A stretch of DNA of 64,000 nt from contig JAHABC010000002.1 in the NCBI GenBank assembly GCA_018376535.1, positions 62,001-126,000 on the forward strand, in the 5' to 3' direction. Positions 8,354 to 17,890 of this stretch are shown piece by piece (the stretch's first letter is position 1; the number at the start of each line of letters is the position of its first letter). The position numbers and the translations under genes are program-made. The DNA is from Ruminococcus sp. (GTDB lineage Bacteria; Bacillota; Clostridia; Oscillospirales; Ruminococcaceae). The notes under the pieces were generated by a model. It saw only the letters and a program-made list of their open reading frames with translations. It was not told the DNA's origin and searched no databases.

Positions 8354-8645
8354 TATTTTAGTCTACCTTATTAAGCAACAATATCATGTAGATACGATTG
8401 GTCAACAAGTAAAAGATACTCCAATTAGACGTAAAATCTACGCAAACAGAAGGAGCATTGGAAGTAATGAATTCTTTAAGGCTGGACAAATGGGTTTAAA
8501 ACCATCTTTTTCTATTAAAATTTTAAAGCAAGAATATAATGATGAAGAAAACGTGGAAATAGATGGTATTGAATATTCAGTCTATAGGACTTATGCATAT
8601 GATGATATTATTGAATTATATTTAACTGAAAAATTAGGCGATTAA
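8346..8645 (+). CDS. Head closure/stopper protein
   Basis: A 99-residue protein with a beta-rich middle (MGLKPSFSIKILKQEY followed by EIDGIEYSVYRTYAYDDIIELYL), the usual pattern of phage head-tail joining proteins placed second after the capsid. The role follows from position and size rather than a catalytic motif. It is adjacent to the next gene with no intergenic space. Confidence 0.7.
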   Translation: MNDILVYLIKQQYHVDTIGQQVKDTPIRRKIYANRRSIGSNEFFKAGQMGLKPSFSIKILKQEYNDEENVEIDGIEYSVYRTYAYDDIIELYLTEKLGD

Positions 8646-9023
8646 ATGAGAAGTGATGTAATTAGCATAGATTTTCTAAGTCAATCAATAACAGATAATC
8701 TTAATCAGCAAACTTCTAGGATAATCGAAAAGATTGATAAAGAAACCAAAAAGATATCTAGACAGTCTATAAAAATTGTCCAATCAAATAGTCCTGTGAG
8801 ATATGGTACTTATAAAAGCAGTTTTAAATTAAAAAAACTCAAGCAAGGAAAGTATTTGATTTATTCTGCTAAACGATATCAATTAACACATCTACTTGAA
8901 CACGGACACGTATTAAAAAATGGAGCAACTTCAAAAGCAATACCACATATTGTCAAAGGTGAAGAGTATGCTCAAAAAGAACTACCAGCTAAAATTGAAA
9001 AGATTATAAAGGAGAACGCTTAA
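8646..9023 (+). CDS. HK97 gp10-like tail component
   Basis: A 125-residue protein with the HK97-gp10 pattern: an N-terminal helix, SNSPVRYGTYKSSFKLKKLKQGKYLIYSAKRYQLTHLLEHGH split over two strands, and a C-terminal helix. The motif LTHLLEHGHVLKNG is characteristic of this neck/tail-completion family. It starts directly after the preceding stop and overlaps the next gene by one base. Confidence 0.82.
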   Translation: MRSDVISIDFLSQSITDNLNQQTSRIIEKIDKETKKISRQSIKIVQSNSPVRYGTYKSSFKLKKLKQGKYLIYSAKRYQLTHLLEHGHVLKNGATSKAIPHIVKGEEYAQKELPAKIEKIIKENA

Positions 9024-9355
9024 TGACTGTACAAGAAGCATATGAGTTACTAAAAAAAACAGGTATTCAAACTGTATACGGTGGATATGAGCAAAAATGT
9101 ACACTTCCATGTGTAACATTAAATGCTACAAGTAGTTCTTATTCTGGTAGTGATGATGGTTGTTGTCTAGTAGAAACATTAAAGTTGGAAGTAAACTTAT
9201 ATACTAAGAACAAAGATGTTAATACAGAGTACAGAATATTAGAAATTTTTTCAAGTGAGAATGAGATTGAAAGAACAGAACGATACATTTTTGAAGAAAA
9301 AGTGTATGAAAACTGCTTTACTATCTCTACAACTAACAAATTATACAAGGAGTGA
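9023..9355 (+). CDS. Tail completion/terminator-like protein
   Basis: A 110-residue protein in the position of the phage tail terminator: third or fourth after the capsid and directly before the major tail protein. The sequence TLPCVTLNATSSSY followed by VNLYTKNKDVNTEYRILEIF is consistent with the alpha/beta fold of that group. These proteins cap the tail tube and join it to the head. The assignment is by context. Confidence 0.65.
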   Translation: MTVQEAYELLKKTGIQTVYGGYEQKCTLPCVTLNATSSSYSGSDDGCCLVETLKLEVNLYTKNKDVNTEYRILEIFSSENEIERTERYIFEEKVYENCFTISTTNKLYKE

Positions 9356-9359
9356 TTTT

Positions 9360-9917
9360 ATGTCTTTAACTAATAAAGATGAAAGCAAAAAAATCGTATT
9401 AGGTTCAGGAGAAATTTATGTCACAAAATGGGACGGTAAAACTATCCCCGAAGATGCAACACTTGAAACTGAATCAAATAGATTAGGTCATGTCAGTGGT
9501 GGAGCAACTTTTACATATTCAAGTGAGAGCTATACTGCTCAAGACGATATGGGCAAAGTTAAAAAGATTATAACTACATCTGAAACTGGTACACTTGCAT
9601 TTGGAATATGTACTTTCAATGGTGCTACTTTATCGAAACTCTGCAAGACTGCACGTAGTACCGAGGCAAGTGGACATAGAAAAACCAAAATAGGTGGTAT
9701 TTCTGTAGCCGATGAAACTTCTTATATTTTTAGATTTTATCATCATGATACCGTCGATGGCGATGTGCGATTAACCGTTGTAGGTAAAAACTCTGCTGAT
9801 TTAGAAATTGCGTTCAAGAAAGATACAGAAACTGTTTTAAATCCAGAGATTACTGCTGAACCTTTCGATGATGAAGGCACACTTGCTCTATATGATGAAG
9901 AAATTCCAACGGAATAA
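9360..9917 (+). CDS. Major tail (tube) protein
   Basis: About 185 residues. The ATG at 9360 follows AAGGAGTG and is preferred to in-frame codons upstream, which lie inside the previous gene. The sequence KKIVLGSGEIYVTKWDGKTIPED and later VVGKNSADLEIAFKKDTETVLNPEITAEPFD fits the beta-rich tube protein of siphoviruses, which stacks as hexamers around the tape measure. Its position before the chaperone pair and tape measure supports this. Confidence 0.82.
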   Translation: MSLTNKDESKKIVLGSGEIYVTKWDGKTIPEDATLETESNRLGHVSGGATFTYSSESYTAQDDMGKVKKIITTSETGTLAFGICTFNGATLSKLCKTARSTEASGHRKTKIGGISVADETSYIFRFYHHDTVDGDVRLTVVGKNSADLEIAFKKDTETVLNPEITAEPFDDEGTLALYDEEIPTE

Positions 9918-9924
9918 GGAGTAA

Positions 9925-10239
9925 ATGAAAATGTTCAGTATATCAAAAGAAAATTTTTCTTATAAAACACGCTATTTCAATGTTATGTTCAAAAATGATG
10001 ATGGTAATACTCAACAGGTAGATGTTAAACCTGCTAAAATCAAATTATTAAATAAACTATCATCAATATCCAAAGATAATGAGAATAGTTTAGATGAATT
10101 TATTACATTGATATCTAAGATATTCAATAGAAACAAGCAAAATATAGATGTAAGTGATTTTATCCAAGATTTAGATATTGATGAAATATATCAATTAATA
10201 AACGAATACACAAATTGGTTACAAGAGAACCCAAACTAA
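9925..10239 (+). CDS. Tail assembly chaperone (gpG-like)
   Basis: A 104-residue acidic, helical protein between the tube protein and the tape measure, the position of lambda gpG. It probably coats the tape measure during tail assembly. Its last codons contain CCCAAAC in the correct frame for a -1 slip, followed directly by the stop codon and a strong stem-loop. Frameshifting would extend it into the next frame, giving a gpGT-like product of 194 residues. Confidence 0.78.
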   Translation: MKMFSISKENFSYKTRYFNVMFKNDDGNTQQVDVKPAKIKLLNKLSSISKDNENSLDEFITLISKIFNRNKQNIDVSDFIQDLDIDEIYQLINEYTNWLQENPN

Positions 10240-10508
10240 TAATCCCTTACTACCCTCGTGATAGTGAGGGATTAGAAATACATTATACTTTAAAATCTGC
10301 TGATTTAAAATTAGTTGCTGATTATTGTAATACATCAATAAAAAAAGCACATAACATGAATTACTTCACATTTATGGAATTTTTAAAAGATGCTATAATC
10401 TATAACAATATGCAAACAAAAGAAGGCAGAGAATGGTTAAATAATGCGTGGTATTTAGAACAAACTAAACCAGATAGAAATTCATTACGAAAAGAATTCG
10501 GAAAGTAG
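10215..10508 (+). CDS. Tail assembly chaperone frameshift extension (gpT-like)
   Basis: This frame is -1 relative to the upstream chaperone and overlaps its end. Read on its own from TTG 10215 it would be 97 residues, but no convincing ribosome binding site precedes that codon. It is therefore more likely expressed by frameshifting at 10230-10236, which adds 90 residues from 10236 onward. The sequence (KAHNMNYFTFMEFLKDAIIYNN) is helical. Such extensions bind the tube protein and recruit it to the tape measure. Confidence 0.72.
   Translation: MVTREPKLIIPYYPRDSEGLEIHYTLKSADLKLVADYCNTSIKKAHNMNYFTFMEFLKDAIIYNNMQTKEGREWLNNAWYLEQTKPDRNSLRKEFGK
10230..10274 (+). promoter_or_regulatory. Predicted programmed -1 frameshift signal (slippery site plus stem-loop)
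   Basis: The heptamer C CCA AAC at 10230-10236 fits X XXY YYZ in the reading frame of the upstream chaperone. A stem-loop follows with arms 10240-10252 and 10262-10274: thirteen pairs, one of them G-T, and a nine-base loop. The stop codon 10237-10239 lies between. A -1 slip puts ribosomes into the frame of the next gene, which is open from 10185. This matches the conserved G/GT arrangement of siphovirus tails. Confidence 0.8.
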
Positions 10509-10516
10509 GTGGTATT

Positions 10517-13500
10517 ATGGCTAATAAAAACATAAAAGGCATTACTGTAGAGATTGGAGCAGAAACTACAGGATTAACTAAAGCATTAAAAAACATTGAT
10601 ACTCAAACTAATAAGTTACAAAAAGAGTTGAAAGACGTTGAAAAGATGTTGAAGTTAGACCCAACGAATACTGAACTTTTAGCACAAAAACAACAATTGT
10701 TAGCTAAAACTATTGAATCAGTTCAAACTAAACTATCAGCTTTGAAAAGTTCACAAACTCAAATTGATAAAGCCTTCTCTAATAATGCAGACTGGGAAAA
10801 AGCCTACATTCCACTTAAAAATCAAATAGATACCACTAAGGATAAATTAGATAAATTGAAATCTAAACAAGCTGAGATGGAAAATAAACTCAGTGATGGA
10901 AAAATATCTACAGAAAAGTATGAAAGCTATAGAAAAGAACTTGAAAATGTTGAATTAGAATACCAAAATTTGCAGAAATCTAAAAGGGATTTAGAAAAAG
11001 AATTTACTCAAAAGGGTGGACATTTAGATGAAGAGGCATATAGGAGCTATCAAAGAGAGCTTATAGCAACAGAACAAGAACTTGAACGTTTACAAAAAGC
11101 TAATAATGATACAGATAATTCGATGGCATCATTTTCAAGTACACTTTCGGAGATTTCTTCAACTTGTGATTCTGTTGCAAATGCTATGCAACCAATAACC
11201 GACAAAATTCTTGAACTTGGAAAAAATGTGTACAATGTTTCTACGGATTTTGAAAACTCAATGGCTAAGTTAGACGTTATTGCTGATACAGACTTATCAG
11301 ATGGTACTGGCAAAAGCATGGCAGAGTTAAAGAGTGAAATACTAAGTCTATCAGGTGCAACAGGTATAGCTTCAAGTGAACTTGCTCAGTATACATATGA
11401 TGCAATATCAGCTGGTCAAGCAACAGAAGATGCAACAGGATTTGTGTCTAATGCTACCAAACTTGCAAAAGTAGGTTTTACTGATGCTGGTACTGCTCTT
11501 GATGCACTTACTACAATCTTGAATGCTTACAAACTTGAAAGTAGTGAAACTTCAAAAATTAGTGATATGTTACTAACTACTCAAAAAGAGGGTAAAATTA
11601 CAGTTGGAGAACTTGCACAATCGATTGGTAAGTTAATTCCAACCGCACAAAGTGCTAATGTTTCTGTTGACCAGCTTTGTGCTGGATACATTGAACTGAC
11701 TAAAGGCGGTGTTCAAGCAACCTATGCTACTACATATATGAATTCCATGCTTGACGAGTTAATTAAAACTGGTTCGGATACTGATGTGGCTTTAAGAAAA
11801 ATGACTGCAAGTGTTCAAGCTGTTAGTGATGAACAGTACTCTATATTAGAAAATCAATATGAACAAAGCGAAAAATCATTAGAAAAATCTCTCGAAAAGC
11901 GTGAACAGTATGTAGAAAAATCATATGAACAACAAAATAAAGATTTAGAAAAATCGATTGAGAAAGAAATATCTGCTAAGGAAAAAGAGTTACAACAATC
12001 TATTGATATGATAAACGAAGAATATACTGAAAGATTGAAACTCAATGATGAAGAAAAATACAATGCTATTAAGCAGATAGAAAATCAAATTGATAATATC
12101 AATGCACAGACAGAAGCGGAAGAACAAGCCATTGAAGATAGAGAAAACGCTCAAAAAAAAGCATCTTATGAAGAAAAGATTGCTAATGCTGAAACTATTG
12201 AAGAACGCCAACAAGCTGAACAGGATTTATATGAATTTGAGGAAAATCTTGCTTTAAAACAAAGAAAAAAAGAACGTCAAGCACAAATTGACGCTCTTAA
12301 AGAACAACAAGATAATATCAAAGAATATTATGAAAATAAAGCCAATGAGATTCAAGATGAGCAGAAAAAACAAGTCGAACTTCAAGAAGAAGCTAATCAG
12401 AGCGAATTAGATAATTTTAAAGAAACTCAAAATTTGAAACTTGATAAGTTAGAAGAACAGAAAGAACGTGAACTTGAAAACGTTCAGGAAATTAATGATA
12501 AAGAAAAACAACTTTGGCAAGAATCTTGGAACGAAAAACTGGATATCGCTAAAAACGGTTCTTCAGATGGTATGGGTTTTGCTGATTTGATAGCAGATGG
12601 AAAAACAATGGCAGATGTTTTGCTCATGTTACAAGACTATTGTGATGAAACTGGAACAAGTTTTGCTGACTTATGGAGTAAGACTAACGCTAGAAAATCT
12701 GCGAACATATTGCTTAATAATGCTGATGAATACGCTGAAAAGTTAGAAGTAGTTAGAAATAGCGATGGAGCAACAACCGAAGCTATGGAAAAATTGAACA
12801 CAACTACTGCAAAAGTCAATAAGTCTATTAATAGAGTAAAAAACTCTGGTATTGAATTAGGTTCTACTATGCTTGATATGTTACAACCTATCATAGATAG
12901 CATATCAATTAAAATTGAAAAACTAACAACATGGTTTAATAGTCTATCAACAGGAGTTCAAAAGACAATAATAATATTATTAACTGTAGTAGCATCAATT
13001 GCTCCAATTGTAATAGTAATATCTAAAATTTCCACGGCAATACAAACTGTTATAACAATACTTCCGACTTTGCTTAATATAATTTCGTTGATAAAAACTG
13101 CTACAACTGGATTGTTTAGTTTTCTGTTAGCTAATCCTGTCATTTTGATTATCACAGCTATAATAGCAATATTAGTCGTTTTATACCAAAAATGTGAGGG
13201 ATTTAGAAACTTCGTGAATACATTCTTTGGAGAGTTCTCGGATAACTGGGCAATAGGTATGGATTTACTCAAAGAAAAATGGAATAACTTTAAAACTGGA
13301 TTTATAGATGGAATTACATTTATCAAAGATGATTTTAAAGAAAAAATTGAAAATATCAAAGGATTTTGGATAAATTTAATTGGAAGTATTATTGGTAAAT
13401 TCATTGAGTTTAAAAATGATTGTACTGAAACTATAAATTATGTTTTTGATTGGTCTAATGAAAAAATCAATAATTTTGTAGACAATTGGAAAATTGGATT

Positions 13501-13996
13501 TCAAGAAATTAAAGATTTCTTTAAAAATATTTTTGATAGTCTTGTAGATATAGCAAAAACACCAATCAATGGTATTTTGTATCTTGTAAATCAGTTAATA
13601 AATGGAATTAATACGTTAATAAATGATATAAACTCCATAAATATCGATACACCAGATTGGATGAAAGAAACCTTCGGAATTGATAATATTGGATTTAATA
13701 TTCCAAATATTCCAAGTATTCCGTATCTTGCCAAAGGTGGTATATTATCAAGTGGTAGTGCAATAGTAGGTGAACGTGGTCCAGAGATGCTCACAATGAT
13801 GGGCAATCATGCAATAGTACAACCTTTGACTAGTCAAAATGTTGATAATACTACAAAATTAGCTACACAATCTCAAAATACACAATTCAACGGAACTATT
13901 GAAATACCAGTTTATTTGTATCATGGTAGTGGTGAGTTTGCAAGAGCAGTTGTAACGGCTAATCAGCTTAATGACTGCATGAACGGAGGAAGATAA
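10517..13996 (+). CDS. Tail tape measure protein (TP901-like)
   Basis: At 1159 residues it is the longest phage gene. Residues 1-200 are coiled coil. A TP901 core starts around 230-430 (FENSMAKLDVIADTD, TALDALTTILNAYK). Residues ~440-675 form a highly charged Glu/Lys/Gln coiled coil. Residues ~815-890 contain hydrophobic helices (IIILLTVVASIAPIVIVIS), as expected for DNA injection through the membrane. The C-terminus has the conserved GGILSSGSAIVGERGPEM segment. It sets tail length and is assembled with the preceding chaperones. Confidence 0.95.
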   Translation: MANKNIKGITVEIGAETTGLTKALKNIDTQTNKLQKELKDVEKMLKLDPTNTELLAQKQQLLAKTIESVQTKLSALKSSQTQIDKAFSNNADWEKAYIPLKNQIDTTKDKLDKLKSKQAEMENKLSDGKISTEKYESYRKELENVELEYQNLQKSKRDLEKEFTQKGGHLDEEAYRSYQRELIATEQELERLQKANNDTDNSMASFSSTLSEISSTCDSVANAMQPITDKILELGKNVYNVSTDFENSMAKLDVIADTDLSDGTGKSMAELKSEILSLSGATGIASSELAQYTYDAISAGQATEDATGFVSNATKLAKVGFTDAGTALDALTTILNAYKLESSETSKISDMLLTTQKEGKITVGELAQSIGKLIPTAQSANVSVDQLCAGYIELTKGGVQATYATTYMNSMLDELIKTGSDTDVALRKMTASVQAVSDEQYSILENQYEQSEKSLEKSLEKREQYVEKSYEQQNKDLEKSIEKEISAKEKELQQSIDMINEEYTERLKLNDEEKYNAIKQIENQIDNINAQTEAEEQAIEDRENAQKKASYEEKIANAETIEERQQAEQDLYEFEENLALKQRKKERQAQIDALKEQQDNIKEYYENKANEIQDEQKKQVELQEEANQSELDNFKETQNLKLDKLEEQKERELENVQEINDKEKQLWQESWNEKLDIAKNGSSDGMGFADLIADGKTMADVLLMLQDYCDETGTSFADLWSKTNARKSANILLNNADEYAEKLEVVRNSDGATTEAMEKLNTTTAKVNKSINRVKNSGIELGSTMLDMLQPIIDSISIKIEKLTTWFNSLSTGVQKTIIILLTVVASIAPIVIVISKISTAIQTVITILPTLLNIISLIKTATTGLFSFLLANPVILIITAIIAILVVLYQKCEGFRNFVNTFFGEFSDNWAIGMDLLKEKWNNFKTGFIDGITFIKDDFKEKIENIKGFWINLIGSIIGKFIEFKNDCTETINYVFDWSNEKINNFVDNWKIGFQEIKDFFKNIFDSLVDIAKTPINGILYLVNQLINGINTLINDINSINIDTPDWMKETFGIDNIGFNIPNIPSIPYLAKGGILSSGSAIVGERGPEMLTMMGNHAIVQPLTSQNVDNTTKLATQSQNTQFNGTIEIPVYLYHGSGEFARAVVTANQLNDCMNGGR

Positions 13997-13999
13997 AAG

Positions 14000-14359
14000 A
14001 TGAGTAGTATAACAATAGATAATGTAAATTTTGCATTCGCTAAAGTTGATAATATCTCAACTAATGATATTTCAAAAGATTTTCAGGCTGAAAACGGTGA
14101 CACTATAAGATATATGACTAGAAAAGACAACGTATCTATAAAAGTTACTATTTTCATGGAAGTTGATGAACTTACTACTTTTAAATCATTACTTGCATCT
14201 CATGATGAACATTCTATCGCATACATACATGGTGGCACACAATCGTTGATTGGATTTATAGAAAATAAAGAGTACAAACGTATCATGTTTGCTGATAATA
14301 AAAATGGAACTCGTGAAGGTTGGGAAGTATCATTTGATATAAAAGAAAGTAGGCGATAA
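14000..14359 (+). CDS. Phage tail protein of unknown role (distal-tail position)
   Basis: A 119-residue beta-rich protein directly after the tape measure, where distal tail or tail-tip components are encoded. There is no catalytic motif. The sequence VSIKVTIFMEVDELTTFKSLL and WEVSFDIKESRR resembles small baseplate or tail-tube-like proteins. Its stop lies beside the TTG start of the next gene, so translation is probably coupled. Confidence 0.6.
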   Translation: MSSITIDNVNFAFAKVDNISTNDISKDFQAENGDTIRYMTRKDNVSIKVTIFMEVDELTTFKSLLASHDEHSIAYIHGGTQSLIGFIENKEYKRIMFADNKNGTREGWEVSFDIKESRR

Positions 14360-14360
14360 C

Positions 14361-15602
14361 TTGGTAATTACTGAAAAGATTATTGCAACTGTAACCTTGT
14401 CAGACGGTTCTAACTTCACATTAACAGAAAGTGATATATTTTCTGCATCAATATCAAAGCAATGTGTATCTGGAACAGGTTTTGAATTTGGTGGAGTATG
14501 TGCATCGACATTAAACATGGAATTTAAATCTTCTCTAACTAATAGGTATTGCCTGATTGGAGCAACAATCAAGTTATCAATATACAAAAACAGTACATGG
14601 CAAAACTTTGGAGTATATAATGTAACATCAGCTACTAGATGGAAAAATAATTTTACTGTTGCAGGTAGTGATAATATGATTTGGTTAGATAAGTCTGTAT
14701 ATTCGACCGATGAAAATTCACACAAAATAAATGAAATCACAATTAGAATGTCGAGTGCTGTTACAATATATAGAGCTTTGCAAATAATAGTTGAAGAAGT
14801 TGGTGGATTACAACTTGCACAATCCGAAAGCGAAATATCACTACTTTCGCCAATGTGTGGCAACTTATCAACGATTATCTTTCAAGAAGTAACGACAGAT
14901 TGCCCACGTGATTGGCTCTATTGGATTGCTCAATTTTTATCTGGATTTGCCGTTGCCGATAACGATGGCAAAATAGCTATAAGGAAATTTTCAACAATAC
15001 CTACTGCTATTATAACTCAAAACATGGTACAACAAGAAACTACAGACATTGCAGATTTTACACTTGCTCTTGTTGGAGCAAGAATGGAAGTCTGGGATAC
15101 CACAATGGGAGCGGTATGGTATCCAGACTTAGAAAATCAGCCAAATAGTATATTTTTAGATGTATCGGACAATTGGCTCATACAAGGAAAACATTACTTG
15201 TACGGAAATGCAATGGATATTTTATCGGATATGACATCTACTATAAGCGATATCCCTTACAGACCATTTTCAGCAACAGTACATAGTAATGAAATATACG
15301 AATTGGGACAATGTATTCAAATACAAGATGACACTGGGGCATATTACAATTCAGTTATAACACACTACAGTTGGTCACTATTAGGTGGACAAACAATAAA
15401 ATGCTCTGGTGAGGATACTCGACTTCTTGCTGATACTAAACGCAGAACTCAATTGAAACGTATAGAGGAGCGTTTGATTACTAAAATGAATAATCTTAGT
15501 ATTAATGTTCAAAGTGAAGATGAATTAAAAAGTTTAGCAAGTCAAGAAAAACTTATAACTGGTACAATCTATTATGATATCTCTGGAGATGATAACATAT
15601 GA
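14361..15602 (+). CDS. Tail-tip/baseplate hub-like protein
   Basis: A 413-residue protein with TTG start. The opening (VTLSDGSNFTLTESDIFSASISKQCVSGTGFEFGGVCASTLNMEF), read here as separate strands, and the later RPFSATVHSNEIYELGQCIQIQDDTGAYY block resemble siphovirus proteins that join the tail tube to the adsorption apparatus. The C-terminus becomes helical (QLKRIEERLITKMNNL). It overlaps the next gene by ATGA. The exact structural role is inferred from gene order. Confidence 0.65.
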   Translation: MVITEKIIATVTLSDGSNFTLTESDIFSASISKQCVSGTGFEFGGVCASTLNMEFKSSLTNRYCLIGATIKLSIYKNSTWQNFGVYNVTSATRWKNNFTVAGSDNMIWLDKSVYSTDENSHKINEITIRMSSAVTIYRALQIIVEEVGGLQLAQSESEISLLSPMCGNLSTIIFQEVTTDCPRDWLYWIAQFLSGFAVADNDGKIAIRKFSTIPTAIITQNMVQQETTDIADFTLALVGARMEVWDTTMGAVWYPDLENQPNSIFLDVSDNWLIQGKHYLYGNAMDILSDMTSTISDIPYRPFSATVHSNEIYELGQCIQIQDDTGAYYNSVITHYSWSLLGGQTIKCSGEDTRLLADTKRRTQLKRIEERLITKMNNLSINVQSEDELKSLASQEKLITGTIYYDISGDDNI

Positions 15603-17884
15603 AACATATATATACTCACAATTGTAAGCCTCCAAATGCTATTTATGTCGCTACAGATAGTAATAAATATTTTAAAGTTAAACGTGCATGGAAAGCAATA
15701 TCTTCTACAAAATATGTTAAAGTTTGGGATATAACAGAAAATAATGAATATCTAAAAGTAAGCGAAAGCTATATAGGTCAAAAGTTTCTTGAAAGATACT
15801 ACTCACAGTCAATATACACCAGTGTATACTGGGTGCATGAAGTTGACGGCATCATAACTGAAACGTATTTAAGCACCAATGAATTGAACTCTTGGGAGTG
15901 TACCACTCTTAAACCATACTACTATACCGACGGTGATAGACAGTATGTAGGATACTATCAAACGCCTACTGATAGTGGCTTTGGGCAGTATGATATGAAG
16001 ATAACTTACAAATCGCCTGATACTGGAAATATTTTAGAGATTGAGTATCCCATTTACTACTTAGAGGAAAAATCCTATACCTATGGAGATAGCGTTACTT
16101 GGTATCCATTTAGAAACTACTTAGACCGTGAAAACTTTGGATATGCCACTCTGCACTATGAGTGTAAAGATAAAAATAACAGATTAATTGAACAGAATAA
16201 CTCATATGCTAAAAATACTACCTATGTCAACTATGCGTTTCCGAAACCTACAAATGCTGACTTCTATTTTGGAGATAGTCAAGAAGTAAAGTATACTTTT
16301 ATATCGCCGAACACTTACAGACAGTATACAGGTAATAGTATCTGGAATATACGTCCATACACAGATATGCGAAATACTCAAAGCGTCTATTCAAAAAATA
16401 TGAAGGATTTACAGCCGTTAAAATTTATAGTAGATATCAGCGATAGCAATACTTACTATCAGCAGAAAGAAGATACTACGTCTATAGTAGTCTATCCGAT
16501 TACTTCTCCAATGTACTGCAAAAGTGGATATACTCCATATAATTTTCCAACAAAAGATACCGAACTATATATGTCAGTGTATAATACAGAAACTACAGAA
16601 CGTACTCCGTATCAAAAATGCACCTATCAAGAGGCTTTGGCTTTAAAGTATGATAAGATTACTATTGGTAGAAAGTTCACTGCACCCTTTATCGCAGACG
16701 ATTTTTGTATTCATGGAGTTAATGCGGGGTGTTCTGTATATGAATATCCAGCAAGTACAGGATACATCTATTGGGGCGACGACACATTTAGTTATTATGG
16801 CAGTGGCAGAAACTACTATAGTACATCTTCTACATCTACAGACTACACTAAGTTTTACTTTCAAAATGGATATACTCAAACAAGCACTAATAAGAGAGTT
16901 ATCACTTACATATATCCATTTAAAGAGGTTCAGGAACATACTTATAGTGATAATGGTATCTATGATGTCATTATAACGTCTGCGAATGCTACTAATAACT
17001 CAAATAGTATCTATGATAGTACTACTAAAACGTATGCATATGATGTAACGTCTGTTATAAACTTCAACGTGCAATCTACACTTCCAAACGGTAATACGGC
17101 GTACACAAATTGGTCTACAGATAGTGCAGACGTAAATCCATTCAATGGTGACTACATAAAGGCGTGTGACTTAACTCACAAAGACTTTAAAGCACCTGTA
17201 CGTCCAATCCAGACGCAGTTAAAAGGCTTGGAATTAGGTAATGGGTTCTTTACTGGATATTACAGAAGTCTTAGCTACAGAAGCGGTACAACTTATAAAT
17301 ATAATCGTAGTGGATACTATGGTAACTATAATCAAACTGATAATGCAGTATTTGTAGGTGGTACTAATATACAATCGATAGGTAGTTATTGGGTTAATAC
17401 GTCCAGTTTGGATAGCCTTTTAAATTTGGAATACATCAAAATGCCTAAGATTAACAATAACTTTGGATTTAGTCCATTTTTAAACTGGGCTAAGTCTTTA
17501 AAAGATATCTACTATGACGGTTCAAAAGCTGATTGGGATAAGTTTTTTACTCGTGAAAATGGAGTATCATACCTTAATGAGTTCTTGGACGGCACGGATA
17601 TTACTACATCAAGCACTGAATACAAGCATTTGAACTGCTTTAGATATCTGGGTGATAACTACTTTTATAGAGGCTTACTCCGAAAGCAGAGTAGCACGTC
17701 TTATAAATATTTTAAGTATGCTTTCAATGAAACTTATACCTTAAATATCCATTGTACAGATACTACCTTTTCGATAGTATTAGCTCCAACAGATAAGTGG
17801 ACTACTATCGACTTTAGTACTTGGCAAATACAAACTTTCAACGAAGATACTCAACAGTTTGAATATAAAAATCAAGGAGAGTGA
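15599..17884 (+). CDS. Large tail fibre/adsorption protein with PKD-like segment
   Basis: A 761-residue protein rich in Tyr, Thr, Ser and Asn, with no membrane segments. Around residues 386-460 there is a PKD-like pattern (YIYWGDD, then HTYSDNGIYDVIITS). Around 609-650 lies a segment reminiscent of BspA-type leucine-rich repeats (LEYIKMPK, LKDIYYDGSKADW). Both folds occur in cell-surface and carbohydrate-binding proteins, so host recognition is likely. The C-terminus is another beta-rich segment. Position between the tail hub and the holin supports an adsorption role. Confidence 0.65.
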   Translation: MKHIYTHNCKPPNAIYVATDSNKYFKVKRAWKAISSTKYVKVWDITENNEYLKVSESYIGQKFLERYYSQSIYTSVYWVHEVDGIITETYLSTNELNSWECTTLKPYYYTDGDRQYVGYYQTPTDSGFGQYDMKITYKSPDTGNILEIEYPIYYLEEKSYTYGDSVTWYPFRNYLDRENFGYATLHYECKDKNNRLIEQNNSYAKNTTYVNYAFPKPTNADFYFGDSQEVKYTFISPNTYRQYTGNSIWNIRPYTDMRNTQSVYSKNMKDLQPLKFIVDISDSNTYYQQKEDTTSIVVYPITSPMYCKSGYTPYNFPTKDTELYMSVYNTETTERTPYQKCTYQEALALKYDKITIGRKFTAPFIADDFCIHGVNAGCSVYEYPASTGYIYWGDDTFSYYGSGRNYYSTSSTSTDYTKFYFQNGYTQTSTNKRVITYIYPFKEVQEHTYSDNGIYDVIITSANATNNSNSIYDSTTKTYAYDVTSVINFNVQSTLPNGNTAYTNWSTDSADVNPFNGDYIKACDLTHKDFKAPVRPIQTQLKGLELGNGFFTGYYRSLSYRSGTTYKYNRSGYYGNYNQTDNAVFVGGTNIQSIGSYWVNTSSLDSLLNLEYIKMPKINNNFGFSPFLNWAKSLKDIYYDGSKADWDKFFTRENGVSYLNEFLDGTDITTSSTEYKHLNCFRYLGDNYFYRGLLRKQSSTSYKYFKYAFNETYTLNIHCTDTTFSIVLAPTDKWTTIDFSTWQIQTFNEDTQQFEYKNQGE

Positions 17885-17890
17885 TTTTAG

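Noticed and set aside
10215..10508. Independent gene initiated at TTG
   Set aside because: There is no ribosome binding site and a full frameshift signal precedes it; expression as an extension is more likely.
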